From assembly GCA_946479895.1 (NCBI GenBank), contig CAMLHT010000030.1:1-21589 (forward strand): a stretch of DNA of 21,589 nucleotides, read 5' to 3'. This document shows positions 1 to 8,363 of this stretch, piece by piece. Each line of letters opens with the position of its first letter. The stretch's first letter is position 1. The translations under genes and the position numbers were made by a program. Origin of the DNA: an uncultured Gemmatimonadota bacterium (GTDB lineage Bacteria > Gemmatimonadota > Gemmatimonadetes > Gemmatimonadales > Gemmatimonadaceae). The notes beneath the pieces are model-generated. The model was not told the origin of the DNA and made no database searches. It saw nothing but the letters and a program-made list of their open reading frames with translations.

Positions 1-508
1 CGAGATCGGGGGAGATGGTCGAGTCGCCGACGCGGCCGCCATAGATGGTGGGCACGGCCTCGCCGCGGAACGATCCGCCGAACGGCTGGCCGCCGAGCGC
101 GAGTGCGAAGCCGATCCGGGGAACGAGAAGGAAGTCAGTACCCCATCGCAGGGTCTCTCCTCCGACGCGAAGCACGGCGGCGGTGTCGGGCGCGCGCGAG
201 ATCCACGGGATCTCCTGGAGGTACGTCCCGTTGTCACCGGCCGGCTCGAGTCCGAGTCGCCGGAGCTCGGCGGCGATGTAGGTCGCCGACCGAACGCCCC
301 CGCGACGACCGGTATCACGTCCCTCCATCGAATCGTCGGCGATGATGTATTCGCGCGTCATCACGTCGGCGACGGTGATGGCCGGCGTCGTCGGGCGCGC
401 GGCGTGGGTCTTCGGGCCGCGCGGGGCGATGATCTGCTGGGCGAAAGTCGACGAGGCGTGACCGGCGACGAGCGCCATCACCGCCATGCCGATACGGAGG
501 GATCTCAT
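1..508 (-). CDS. Secreted M28-family metallopeptidase, N-terminal part (gene runs off the window)
   Basis: Reading the minus strand from the ATG at 508 gives an open frame of about 169 codons that is still open at base 1, so the 3' end lies outside the window. The product starts with a Sec-type signal peptide (MRSLRIGMAVMALVAG, then a likely cleavage after STFAQ). Around residues 58-90 is a segment of the type DDSMEGRDTGRRGG followed by ATYIAAELRRLGLEPAGDNG. This is the usual N-terminal region of secreted M28 (Zn-dependent aminopeptidase-like) proteins, upstream of a PA domain. The zinc-binding catalytic domain is not in the window, so activity cannot be confirmed. Another in-frame ATG lies three codons upstream at 517; neither start has a clear ribosome binding site. 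The gene follows selB on the same strand after about 50 bp and may be cotranscribed. The family call rests on pattern memory of this N-terminal motif. Confidence 0.72.
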   Translation of the reverse strand, partial: MRSLRIGMAVMALVAGHASSTFAQQIIAPRGPKTHAARPTTPAITVADVMTREYIIADDSMEGRDTGRRGGVRSATYIAAELRRLGLEPAGDNGTYLQEIPWISRAPDTAAVLRVGGETLRWGTDFLLVPRIGFALALGGQPFGGSFRGEAVPTIYGGRVGDSTISPDL

Positions 509-569
509 GACGAACATTGGGTTGAGGGGAATACGGACCCAGGTTTGACAGCCGAAAGGCGACGGCGGA

Positions 570-2423
570 TCAGCGCCCGCGCCAGATCCGCCCCGCTTCA
601 CCGCGGATGGTCAGCCCCTGGCGGTCGCAGTACTCGAGGAGAGGGATGAGGAACTTGCGCGAGGTCCCGAGGGCTTCGCGAAGCTCGGCCGGCGTGTACT
701 CCCGTGGTTCGGGCATGGCGGCCTTGAGACGGTCGAGGACGGCCGCCAGGGATTCCTTCGTGTAGTAGCGGCCCGGCTCCACCTGGATGACGGCGCCGGT
801 CCGCTCGAGAAATCGCATGACGTTGCCGAGTGCCGGGCCAAGTCGAGGCGTCATCTCGCCGACCGTCGGCGGTTCGCCTCCCGCGGCGGACAGCTCGGCC
901 AGCGCCGCCTGGACAACCTTCTCCTCGGCACCCGAAAGGCCGGCGGAGAACCCGGGCTGCCGGATGACGCCGGCATCGCTGGTCAGCTTTCGGGACTCGA
1001 CGAGGGCGCCAAGGACGTGATCGAAGAGAGCCTCGGGCACGCGCGCCTTCGCCCGGAGATCATTGACCGGCGCGCCGCGGTCGAGAGGCTTCGTCCGATG
1101 GTGCTCGGCGACGTGCTTGCGGATGGTCTTGCCAAGATCCTCGAGGACCGCCGCAGGCCAGAGGCGATCGCCGACGGCCACGACCTCGTTCCGGGCCGAC
1201 GCGATCATCGCCGGAATTGCCGAAGGCTCCAGGCCGAGTCGCTGCGGAAGGCGGGATACCGCGACGCCCACGACTCCGCTCTCGTCCACCATCCGCCGGA
1301 GACGATCGCGAAGCTCGAGGCCCGCGGGCCATGGCTTCGCGCGCCTTGGCGGAAGCGGATCGACGACCACGCCACCGCCGATGGTCTCGAGCGGAGACGA
1401 ACGGCGCAGGACGAAGCGATCTCCCGCGCGAAGAACGACGGGGGAGTCGAGGACGATGCGGGCCGGGCGAACGAGCAGGTCCCTCGCTTCGCTCGGGATG
1501 ACAGGGGGAGAGCTCGGGATGACAACGCGGGCGCCGACTTCGGACGTGCCGAGATGGAAGCGCACACGAGTCCGCGGACCAAGGACGACGTCAGCCCCGA
1601 GCGACACCTCGGCCCGAAGCGACCGCGAGGCCTCCCACGAGGGGTCGCTCACGAGCACGAAGCCGCGCGACAGCTCGTCGACCTCGACGCCGGCGAGTGC
1701 GATCGCGGCGCGATCGCCGGCATGGATCGTCGTGACGGAATGCCCGTGGGTCTGGAGGCCGCGGACGCGGGACTCGCGATCCCACGGAAGGATGCGCACG
1801 CTCGCTCCGTCGGAGAGCGAACCACTCCAGACCGTTCCGGTGACCACGGTTCCCGTCCCCTTCACCGTGAACACGCGGTCGATCGGCAGGCGGAAGAGGT
1901 CGTCGGAGCGGCGGGCGGGCACCTCCTTCGCGACGGCGACGAGGGCGCGCCGCAGCTCGGCGATTCCCTCGCCGCGCGTCGCCGACACAGGGATGATTCG
2001 CGCCCCCGACAGGCGGCTCGACTCCAGGAACGCGGCGACGTCGGCCCGGACGAGGTCGAGCCAGTCGCCGTCGGCCATGTCGCTCTTGGTCAGCGCGACG
2101 ACGCCGCGGCTCACGCCCAGGTGGTCGAGGATCGCGAGGTGCTCCCGGGTCTGCGGCATGACGCCTTCGTCGGCGGCGATGACGAGGAGCGCCATGTCGA
2201 TGCCGGTCGCGCCGGCGACCATCGTGCGGACGAAGGCCTCGTGGCCGGGGACGTCGACGATCCCGACGGTCCCCACTCCCTCGAGCTCCAGCGGGGCGAA
2301 GCCGAGGTCGATCGTGATGCCGCGGCGCTTCTCCTCGGGCAGGCGGTCGGTGTCGACGCCGGTCAGCGCCTTCACCAGCGTGGTCTTGCCGTGATCGATG
2401 TGGCCCGCGGTCCCGAGGATCAC
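570..2423 (-). CDS. selB: Selenocysteine-specific translation elongation factor SelB
   Basis: SelB is the GTPase that brings Sec-tRNA to the ribosome at recoded UGA codons. The 617-residue product has G1 GHIDHGKT (7-14), the RGITIDLGFA switch region (34-43), G3 DVPGHE (57-62) and G4 TKSD (112-115). EF-Tu-like barrels follow, with the typical RAGDRFVLRRSSPLETIGGG segment, and then winged-helix repeats to the C-terminus, which in the family bind the SECIS RNA. The open frame extends upstream to 2720, but that part is a shadow of recO. The GTG at 2423 directly precedes the conserved ILGTAGHIDHGK and overlaps the recO stop as GTGA, so I chose it. Residues 301-320 (VIPSSPPVIPSEARDLLVRP) are an in-frame copy of the dispersed 28-bp repeat in a barrel loop. 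selA, selD and the Sec tRNA are not in the window. Confidence 0.95.
   Translation of the reverse strand: MILGTAGHIDHGKTTLVKALTGVDTDRLPEEKRRGITIDLGFAPLELEGVGTVGIVDVPGHEAFVRTMVAGATGIDMALLVIAADEGVMPQTREHLAILDHLGVSRGVVALTKSDMADGDWLDLVRADVAAFLESSRLSGARIIPVSATRGEGIAELRRALVAVAKEVPARRSDDLFRLPIDRVFTVKGTGTVVTGTVWSGSLSDGASVRILPWDRESRVRGLQTHGHSVTTIHAGDRAAIALAGVEVDELSRGFVLVSDPSWEASRSLRAEVSLGADVVLGPRTRVRFHLGTSEVGARVVIPSSPPVIPSEARDLLVRPARIVLDSPVVLRAGDRFVLRRSSPLETIGGGVVVDPLPPRRAKPWPAGLELRDRLRRMVDESGVVGVAVSRLPQRLGLEPSAIPAMIASARNEVVAVGDRLWPAAVLEDLGKTIRKHVAEHHRTKPLDRGAPVNDLRAKARVPEALFDHVLGALVESRKLTSDAGVIRQPGFSAGLSGAEEKVVQAALAELSAAGGEPPTVGEMTPRLGPALGNVMRFLERTGAVIQVEPGRYYTKESLAAVLDRLKAAMPEPREYTPAELREALGTSRKFLIPLLEYCDRQGLTIRGEAGRIWRGR
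1464..1523 (-). repeat. 28-bp dispersed repeat copy plus partial copy inside selB
   Basis: Bases 1475-1502 match the family consensus (plus strand GCAGGTCCCTCGCTTCGCTC then GGGATGAC). A partial second copy of its end (GCTCGGGATGAC) stops at 1523. On the coding strand it reads VIPSSPPVIPSEARDLL (SelB residues 301-317). It replaces the loop that in other SelB proteins joins the strand after the GT-EV-ARV motif to the -LDSPVV-RAGDRFVLR strand. The reading frame is kept. Confidence 0.85.
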
Positions 2424-3184
2424 GCCGCGCTCCAGGTTCCCGTTTCCCAGGCCTCGAAGGCGCGGAGCGGCTTGCCGTCCGACAGGTGCTCGACCACGAA
2501 CTCCCGGAGCAGGCGCTGATGCGCGCGCGCCTCGACCTCGGTCAGCGCGACGGCCCCCTCGACGCCCGACACCATGTCGAGGAGCGACAGTCGCGCCGAC
2601 GCCGGCAGCTTGCGCCCGACGCGCGCGAGCCTCGCGCACGTCTCGCAGAGCGCGCCGCCCGAGGACTGGCTGAAGAGCACAGTCTCGTCCCCGGTGAAGG
2701 CCCGCTGGCATTCCCCACATTCCTCCAGCGAGGGCGCGAACCCGAGCGCCGCGAGGATGCGCCAGGCGCCGGCGATTGCCGCGTCACGCGCGGCGTCGCC
2801 GTCGGCGACGGCGATTCTGTCGAACGCATCGGTCGCCACGTCGAACAGCCCGGGATCGGTGTCGTCCTGCGCGAAGCGCAAAAGCAGCTCGGCGAGCGCC
2901 GAAGCGCCGGTGAACCGCGAGAGGTCCGCGCCGATCGCGCCCCGCGTTCGCGTGACGTCGAAGGAGCCGAGGGTATCGAGGTCCCGGCCCGGCTTCACCT
3001 CGAGCTCGGCGACGCCCTGCGCGAAGAGGTCGAGGCCCGAGCCGAAGCGCTTCCGCGAGCTCCGGGCCCCGCGCGCCAGGGCCGACCGAAGCCCGAGATC
3101 CCTCGTCAGGAGCCTGATGATCCGGGAGGACTCGAGGTAGTCGAACGCATGCAGGACGACGGCCTCGGACGAGTGCGCGGGCAT
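2420..3184 (-). CDS. recO: DNA repair protein RecO
   Basis: RecO acts in the RecFOR pathway, loading RecA onto SSB-coated single-stranded DNA. The 254-residue product is of family length. It starts with the typical oligonucleotide-binding fold (SSEAVVLHAFDYLESSRIIRLLTRDLGL, then ALARGARSSRKRFG) and has a C-terminal zinc motif with Cys156, Cys159, Cys180 and Cys183. The ATG at 3184 fits the known N-terminus. The stop TGA overlaps the selB start by 3 bases, implying translational coupling. The segment LLLRFAQDDTDPG (101-112) resembles the translation of the 28-bp repeat but also fits the normal RecO helix here. Confidence 0.94.
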   Translation of the reverse strand: MPAHSSEAVVLHAFDYLESSRIIRLLTRDLGLRSALARGARSSRKRFGSGLDLFAQGVAELEVKPGRDLDTLGSFDVTRTRGAIGADLSRFTGASALAELLLRFAQDDTDPGLFDVATDAFDRIAVADGDAARDAAIAGAWRILAALGFAPSLEECGECQRAFTGDETVLFSQSSGGALCETCARLARVGRKLPASARLSLLDMVSGVEGAVALTEVEARAHQRLLREFVVEHLSDGKPLRAFEAWETGTWSAA

Positions 3185-3215
3185 GACCGAAAGCTAGTCC
3201 GGCGCGCGGTCGCGC

Positions 3216-3653
3216 TCAGCGCGGCGACTTCGCGCGCCGCTTTCCGATAAAGAACGCCAGTCCGATCATGAGGAGGGCACTCACCGCGAAGTTCCCGAAC
3301 AACCCCTCGGAATGGACGCTGATCGACTCCAGCTCGTCCCGGGGGCCGAGGCGGGCGTTGGCCGTGACCATCGGACGGCCATAGGTCCGATGCCGCGTCG
3401 CCGGCTCGACGTTCACCATGGTATGGCCCGGCTCCGCGCTTACGCTCACGCCTGGGCCGCGCGACAGATAGACCGGGCCCGGGATGACGCTCAGCCCGGC
3501 GCCCATGACGACGGTGGCCAGCGCCAGCAGGCGAACGAAACGCCTGCGGCGGCGCTGTGCCTCCGGCGGAATTGGCGCAGGCGGAGCGGAGACCGCCCCC
3601 GCCGCGCCGTCCACCGGCATCGATGCCTGGCGTTCACGGAACGACTCGTTCAT
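3216..3653 (-). CDS. Small two-helix membrane protein of unknown function
   Basis: I do not recognise this protein. With the start at 3653 (MNESFRERQ) it has about 145 residues: a proline/alanine-rich N-terminal part, a basic stretch (EAQRRRRRF), a hydrophobic helix near 39-60 (LLALATVVMGAGLSVIPGPVYL), a loop of about 55 residues, a second helix near 118-136 (FAVSALLMIGLAFFIG), and a basic tail GKRRAKSPR. The two short basic ends suggest both termini face the cytoplasm. The frame is open up to 3713, but the extra 20 residues would overlap the 3' end of the receptor gene, so the later ATG is preferred; no clear ribosome binding site supports either. It sits 31 bp before recO and just after the B12 receptor. 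Confidence 0.6.
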   Translation of the reverse strand: MNESFRERQASMPVDGAAGAVSAPPAPIPPEAQRRRRRFVRLLALATVVMGAGLSVIPGPVYLSRGPGVSVSAEPGHTMVNVEPATRHRTYGRPMVTANARLGPRDELESISVHSEGLFGNFAVSALLMIGLAFFIGKRRAKSPR

Positions 3654-3693
3654 GCCGCAAGATATTGTCGGCCGCGGCCCGACGCCGGTGGCG

Positions 3694-5628
3694 TCAGTAC
3701 GCCACGCGGGCACCCGCGAGCAGCATCCGTCCCGGCGACCGATACCCGGCGATCGTCTCGTACTTCGTGTCGCCCGCGTTGGACACCCGGCCGGTGAACG
3801 AGATCGTCGGCCGGCTGGCGGAGGTCGGCAGCGCGTATTCGGCCGACAGGTCGACCAGCGCGTAGGCGGGCAGCGTCACCGCCGACGTCGTGAAGTCGGG
3901 ATTGAACCGGCGGTCGTCGCGTTCGCCCGTCCACGCGACCGCGACGTCGGCGCGCAGCCGGTCGATACCCGTGTAGCCGACCACGAGCCCGCCAGTGAAG
4001 GCCGGACGCCGCAGCAGCCGCTCTCCCTCGACGAGCGTGGCCGTTGCCGCCGGGCTGAAGCCGCGCTCGAGGACCTTCGTGTCCAGGCTGGTGAGCGAGA
4101 GGTCGAACCGCACGCCGTGCACCGGCGGGTGGGTCAGCTCCAGCTCCACGCCCCGCGACTGGGCTCGCGCGATGTTGAAGTAGTTCGGCGTTCCCGGCGC
4201 GGCCGCGCCGTCGTAGTCGATCAGGTCCCGGAACCGCTGGTCGAAGTACGTCGCCTGCACCCGCACCGCGTCGCCCTGCGAGACGCCGACTTCCCAGCTC
4301 GACGATTGCTCGGGCTTCAGGTCGGGATTGCCGGTGGTGTACGCCGTCGGGAAGGTCTCGAAGAACGAGGGTTCCCGGAACGCCGTGCCGGCGCTCGCCC
4401 GCAGCTTCGTGGACCCGAAGACGGCCGCCTGCCCCGACACCCGGTAGGTCCCGAAGGTGCCGAAGCTCTCGTTGCGGTCGACCCGGCCGCCCACGACCGC
4501 CGTCGTCCGCTCGCGCGTGTTCACCAGCTCCGCGAACACCGCCTGCGCGTGCCGCGCCGCGTTGAAGACGGAGGCGTCGGTGAAGGCGCCGAAGCTGGAC
4601 TGGCTGTGGGCGCGCTGCGCCTGCTCCTCCAGCTGCCCGCCGAGCGTGAAGACCGATCCGGCCCCGAGCGGTGAGACCGCCCGCAGCTCCGCGGCGCGAC
4701 GCGTGATGTGGTCGAGGCTCTGGAAGGAGCTCGATCCGCCCTGGGTGGCCGCGTCGTCGCTCCCCCCGTCATGCGCGCTCGCGGTGACCGCGCCCTGGAG
4801 CGTGAGGCGCGAATTGACGATGCGGCGAAGCCGGGCGCTCAGGGCCAGCTCGCTGGCCATCGTGAACGCATTGCTGTCGACCGGCTGGCCCACGCCGTCC
4901 GTGGGGTAATGCGCGACGGCATCCGAGTACCGCACCGTGAACGTGCCTTCGGTCTTCTCGTTGATGGCGGCGTCGGCGCGGCCGCTGAAGACGGAGTTGC
5001 CGTTGGCGTTGTTGAAGTCGTAGATCCCGTCGGATCGGTGATGCGCGAGCCCGACCGAATAGGTCGCGGCAGCGGACGAGCGCGATACCTGGGCTTCGCC
5101 GTCGAGCGTGCCGTAGGTGCCGCCCCGCACGCTCGCCATCATCCGCGCGCCGCCACGGCCGCTCCGGGTAATCACGTTCACGACGCCGGTCACCGCGTCC
5201 GACCCCCACACCACGCTCGACGGCCCGCGCACGACCTCGATCCGCTCGACGTTGTCGGTCGTCAGCGTGGACCAGTCGAACGAGCCGCCTGGCTGGTTCA
5301 CCGGGACGCCGTCGATGAGCACCTTCGTGTAGTTGCTCTGGCCGCCCCGGACGAACACCGAGGTGACGGCCCCGAACGACCCACTGCGCGCGATCGCCAC
5401 GCCGGGCACGTCCCGCAGCGCCTCGGTGACGCTGGTGATGCCGCGGGCGCGGAGGTCAGCGCCCTTGAGGATCGTCACGCTGGCCGGAAGATCTCCGATG
5501 GCCAGCGGCGTGCGCGTCGCCGTGACGACGACCGGATCGATGCGCGCCGTGTCGGGCACGACCTGCGCGCGGGCGGCAGCGGTAGACAGTGAGATGGCGA
5601 GGACGGCGAGGATCTTCGTGCGGGACAT
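3694..5628 (-). CDS. btuB: TonB-dependent outer-membrane receptor, BtuB-like (vitamin B12)
   Basis: The 644-residue product has a signal peptide (MSRTKILAVLAISLSTAAARA), a TonB-box-like segment (DPVVVTATRT, 31-40) and a plug domain: LPASVTILKGADLRARG, then FVRGGQSNYTKVLIDGVPVN, then IEVVRGPSSVVWGSDAVTGV and NVITR. A long beta-barrel follows, ending in an aromatic residue (GARVAY), as expected for outer-membrane insertion. BtuB moves cobalamin across the outer membrane using TonB energy. The substrate call comes from the plug type and the location: last gene of a cobalamin-riboswitch operon with btuF, btuC and btuD. The ATG at 5628 lies 11 bp after the btuD stop. Other corrinoids or a related chelate remain possible. 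Confidence 0.88.
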   Translation of the reverse strand: MSRTKILAVLAISLSTAAARAQVVPDTARIDPVVVTATRTPLAIGDLPASVTILKGADLRARGITSVTEALRDVPGVAIARSGSFGAVTSVFVRGGQSNYTKVLIDGVPVNQPGGSFDWSTLTTDNVERIEVVRGPSSVVWGSDAVTGVVNVITRSGRGGARMMASVRGGTYGTLDGEAQVSRSSAAATYSVGLAHHRSDGIYDFNNANGNSVFSGRADAAINEKTEGTFTVRYSDAVAHYPTDGVGQPVDSNAFTMASELALSARLRRIVNSRLTLQGAVTASAHDGGSDDAATQGGSSSFQSLDHITRRAAELRAVSPLGAGSVFTLGGQLEEQAQRAHSQSSFGAFTDASVFNAARHAQAVFAELVNTRERTTAVVGGRVDRNESFGTFGTYRVSGQAAVFGSTKLRASAGTAFREPSFFETFPTAYTTGNPDLKPEQSSSWEVGVSQGDAVRVQATYFDQRFRDLIDYDGAAAPGTPNYFNIARAQSRGVELELTHPPVHGVRFDLSLTSLDTKVLERGFSPAATATLVEGERLLRRPAFTGGLVVGYTGIDRLRADVAVAWTGERDDRRFNPDFTTSAVTLPAYALVDLSAEYALPTSASRPTISFTGRVSNAGDTKYETIAGYRSPGRMLLAGARVAY

Positions 5629-5639
5629 GGCAGCCTGGA

Positions 5640-6422
5640 TCAGGAGGGTCGGCGAAGAGGAACGAGCGTCGGCGTGCCCGTGGTCGGGTCGACGGCGACG
5701 GTGATGGGCCAGCCGTAGACACGCTCGAGTGTCGCCGGCTGCATGACGTGAGCGGGCGCGCCGTCGGCGATGACCTTGCCGGCGTCGAGCAGGACGATTC
5801 GCTGGGCGAAGCGCGCCACGAGGTTGAGGTTGTGGCTGACGAGGAGAACCGCCTGGCCATCCCGCGCGAGAGCGACGAGCAGCTCGAACACGGTCATCTC
5901 GTGGCCGATGTCGAGGAACGCCGTCGGCTCGTCGAGGACGAGGCCTTCCCCGCCCTGCGCCAGCGCCCGCGCGAGCCGCACGCGCTGCCGCTCGCCGCCG
6001 GACAACGCATCCATCGGCCGGGAGAGGAACTCGCCGACGCCGGTCAGGTCCGTCGCGCGCTCCATCGCCTGCCGGTCCGCCTCGCCGACGCGATGCCAGG
6101 CACCGATGTGCGGGAAGCGTCCCAGCGCGATGTATTCGGCCACAGTCGCCGGGAATGCGGTCTCCTCGCTCTGCGCGACGACGGCAACCGCCTTTGCCAC
6201 GTCGCGCCGCTCGGAGTCGGCGATCGGCCGGTCATCGATGAGCACCTGCCCGGCCTGTGGCGCAACGCGCCCGACGAGGGCCCGCACGAGCGTGCTCTTG
6301 CCCGACCCGTTCGGGCCGACCACCGCGGTGATCTCTCCCCGCGCGGCCGAGAAGGACACGCCGTCCACGGCGGGACGCTTCGCGCGCGGGTACCGCACGA
6401 CGAGCGACCGGTACGCGATCAC
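5640..6422 (-). CDS. btuD: Cobalamin ABC transporter ATP-binding protein
   Basis: This is the cytoplasmic ATPase of the B12 importer. The 260-residue product has Walker A GPNGSGKST (36-44), the Q-loop region around VVAQSEETAFP, signature LSGGERQ (140-146), Walker B LVLDEP (161-166) and the H-loop His197 (SHNLN). The overall pattern is that of the FecE/BtuD family. The start is a GTG at 6422 whose bases overlap the btuC stop as GTGA, so the two are translationally coupled. The closely related siderophore ATPases look similar; the cobalamin assignment comes from the riboswitch and the BtuB-like receptor. Confidence 0.88.
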   Translation of the reverse strand: MIAYRSLVVRYPRAKRPAVDGVSFSAARGEITAVVGPNGSGKSTLVRALVGRVAPQAGQVLIDDRPIADSERRDVAKAVAVVAQSEETAFPATVAEYIALGRFPHIGAWHRVGEADRQAMERATDLTGVGEFLSRPMDALSGGERQRVRLARALAQGGEGLVLDEPTAFLDIGHEMTVFELLVALARDGQAVLLVSHNLNLVARFAQRIVLLDAGKVIADGAPAHVMQPATLERVYGWPITVAVDPTTGTPTLVPLRRPS

Positions 6423-7390
6423 GTGAGCCTCCGCAGGCGGGCGAGGAAGAACGGAACGCCGAGCACCGCGGTCACCGCCCCGAGGGGCAGCTCGGCGGGT
6501 GGCCGGACCGTTCGCGCGAGGATGTCGGAGGCCACGACGAGAACCGCCCCGATCAGGGCGCTGGCGACGATCATCGGACGATGACGCCGCGCGCCGATCA
6601 TGCGGGCGAGATGCGGAACGACGAGACCGACGAACCCGATCAGGCCGGCGCCGGCAACCGTCGCGGCGGCCAGCAGCGAAGCGGCGAGGAAGATGCGGCG
6701 CATCGCCCCATCCACGTCGACTCCCAGGCCTGCGGCGGCTTCGTCGCCAAGGGTGAGCACGTCGAGCTCACGCGCCCACACCAGCAGCGCGCCGCCGCCG
6801 ACCACGAGGTAGATCGCGAGAATCCCCACGTTCGCCATGGTCGCGTCGGCGACGGAGCCCATCATCCACCACAGCGCGCCACGTACCGTGCTGGCCGGCT
6901 CATTGGCCAGCAGGATCATGATGGCGGCGTTCGCGAAGGCGCCGACGACCACGCCGCCCATGATCAGGACGCGCGGATCACCCCGCGTGCCCGACGCGTG
7001 CGCCACGAAGAGCGTGAGCGCGACCGCCACGGCCGCGCCCGCGAAGGACGCGAATGGAAGGAACGCGAACGACACGCCGAGTCCGACGGCCAGCACGGCG
7101 CCCACCGCCGCGCCGCCAGACACTCCGAGCAGATACGGCTCGGCCAGCGTGTTGCGCAGCGCGCCCTGGAGCGCGGCGCCGGAAACCCCGAGCCCGGCGC
7201 CGACGAGGATCGCGAGCAGGGTGCGAGGCAGCCTCAGGGTGCGGACGACCGAGACCGTCGTCGCATCGCCATGGCCGAAGATCGCCGACCAGACCGCGGC
7301 CGGATCGAGGTGCATCGTGCCCACCCCGAGCGCGAGGAGCAGTGTCGCGGCGAGCAGCGCCACCAGGCCGATCCACCAGGCGACGCGCAC
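6419..7390 (-). CDS. btuC: Cobalamin ABC transporter permease (FecCD family)
   Basis: The 323-residue product is a multi-helix inner-membrane protein of the FecCD/BtuC family, which forms the import channel as a dimer. Family marks are LRLPRTLLAILVGAGLGVSG followed by ALQGALRNTLAEPYLLGVSGG near residues 53-92, ARELDVLTLGDEAA-GLGVD in the cytoplasmic loop near the ATPase, and GLIGFVGLVVPHLARMIG near the C-terminus. The GTG at 7390 directly abuts the TAA of btuF. The stop overlaps btuD. I read about ten hydrophobic segments, which is normal for the family. Confidence 0.88.
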   Translation of the reverse strand: MRVAWWIGLVALLAATLLLALGVGTMHLDPAAVWSAIFGHGDATTVSVVRTLRLPRTLLAILVGAGLGVSGAALQGALRNTLAEPYLLGVSGGAAVGAVLAVGLGVSFAFLPFASFAGAAVAVALTLFVAHASGTRGDPRVLIMGGVVVGAFANAAIMILLANEPASTVRGALWWMMGSVADATMANVGILAIYLVVGGGALLVWARELDVLTLGDEAAAGLGVDVDGAMRRIFLAASLLAAATVAGAGLIGFVGLVVPHLARMIGARRHRPMIVASALIGAVLVVASDILARTVRPPAELPLGAVTAVLGVPFFLARLRRLT

Positions 7391-8275
7391 TTACCGGATC
7401 ACTCCGGGATGCAGCAGGTTCGCGAGATTCACGGCGGCCATGCCGAGCGTGACCGACGGCCTCCCGACGATCATCGTGTCGTAGACGAACACCTTCTTCG
7501 CCCGCACGGCCGGCACGACCTGCCAGCTGGCGCTCGCGAGGATGGCGCGGGCCGTGGCGGGGCCGACGATGAGCACGTCGGGATTGCGGTCGACGATGTC
7601 CTCCATCGTCACGATCGGCGAGACCGCCTTCACGTCGCCGTAGACGTTGGTGCCGCCGGCGATCTCCACGAGCTCGTTGAGAAAGCTGTGCTTTCCGATG
7701 GTGATGATCGGCTTCTCCCAGGTGTGGAAGAAGACCGAGACCCTCGGCAACGCCGCCGTCGCCTTGCGCACGCGGTCGAGGGTGCGCTGGACTGAGTCCA
7801 CCACGTTCCTCGCGCGCGCCTCCTCGCCGGTGAGGCGCCCGAGCAACAGCGTCACGCGCGCGAACTCGGCGATGCTGTCCACCCGCATCGCCACGGTCGG
7901 CACGCCGGCCGCGCGCAGCTGCGATGCCGCCATGCGGTTGTCGTTGTTGGCGTAGAGCACGACGAGGTCCGGCCGGGCGGCGAGCACCGACTCGACGTTG
8001 GGGCGCAGGGCATCGCCGACGTCCGGGACCAGCTTCGCGGAGTCGGGCCAGCTGTCCCACTTCGTGCGGCCGACGACGTGCGACCCGACGCCGATGGCGA
8101 AGAGGATCTCGGTGGTGGTCGGGTTGAGGGAGACGATGCGCTTCGGGATGGAATCGACGCGCGTCGAGTCGCCGAAGTCGTCGACGACGACGTTCGCGCC
8201 GGACGCCCGCCGCTGCTCACCCTGGGTGCAGGCGGTCAGGATGACCAGGGTCATCGCGAGCGCGCCCGCAGTCAT
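7391..8275 (-). CDS. btuF: Cobalamin-binding periplasmic lipoprotein
   Basis: The product delivers B12 to BtuCD. The mature part begins after a lipobox (ALAMTLVILTAC) and contains the two-lobe binding-protein marks: PKRIVSLNPTTTEILFAIGV, GRTKWDSWP, DVGDALRPNVESVLAARPDL, and a C-terminal lobe with EIAGGTNVYGD and NPDVLIV. The start is uncertain. The open frame begins at 8431, but that stretch runs through the terminator-like hairpin and a repeat pair. I give the ATG at 8275, which lies inside the 28-bp repeat; 8254 (ATG) and 8359 (GTG, with GGAAGGG about 8 bases upstream) are alternatives. If the GTG is used, the repeat would be translated as a basic n-region (RKSRSLAALR) of the signal peptide. 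Confidence 0.85.
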   Translation of the reverse strand: MTAGALAMTLVILTACTQGEQRRASGANVVVDDFGDSTRVDSIPKRIVSLNPTTTEILFAIGVGSHVVGRTKWDSWPDSAKLVPDVGDALRPNVESVLAARPDLVVLYANNDNRMAASQLRAAGVPTVAMRVDSIAEFARVTLLLGRLTGEEARARNVVDSVQRTLDRVRKATAALPRVSVFFHTWEKPIITIGKHSFLNELVEIAGGTNVYGDVKAVSPIVTMEDIVDRNPDVLIVGPATARAILASASWQVVPAVRAKKVFVYDTMIVGRPSVTLGMAAVNLANLLHPGVIR

Positions 8276-8343
8276 CCTGAGCGCAGCGAGGGATCTGCTT
8301 TTCCGCGAGGGAGGAGCAGTTCCCTCGCTTCGCTCAGGACGAC
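8271..8343. repeat. Inverted pair of the 28-bp repeat in the btuF leader
   Basis: Bases 8271-8298 and 8316-8343 are two copies of the dispersed repeat in opposite orientation, separated by 17 bases. They can fold into a long hairpin. The pair lies between the riboswitch/terminator and the body of btuF. Its left end (plus-strand GTCATCC) reads GGATGAC on the coding strand and contains the candidate btuF ATG at 8275. Confidence 0.9.
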
Positions 8344-8363
8344 ATGACGATGTAAACACGAAA

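Noticed and set aside
1017..2519. 500-residue plus-strand open frame opposite selB
   Set aside because: Low-complexity Arg/Asp-rich shadow in GC-rich DNA; the minus strand encodes an unmistakable SelB.
3484..4674. Long plus-strand frame opposite the TonB receptor
   Set aside because: Arg-rich shadow with no recognisable motif.
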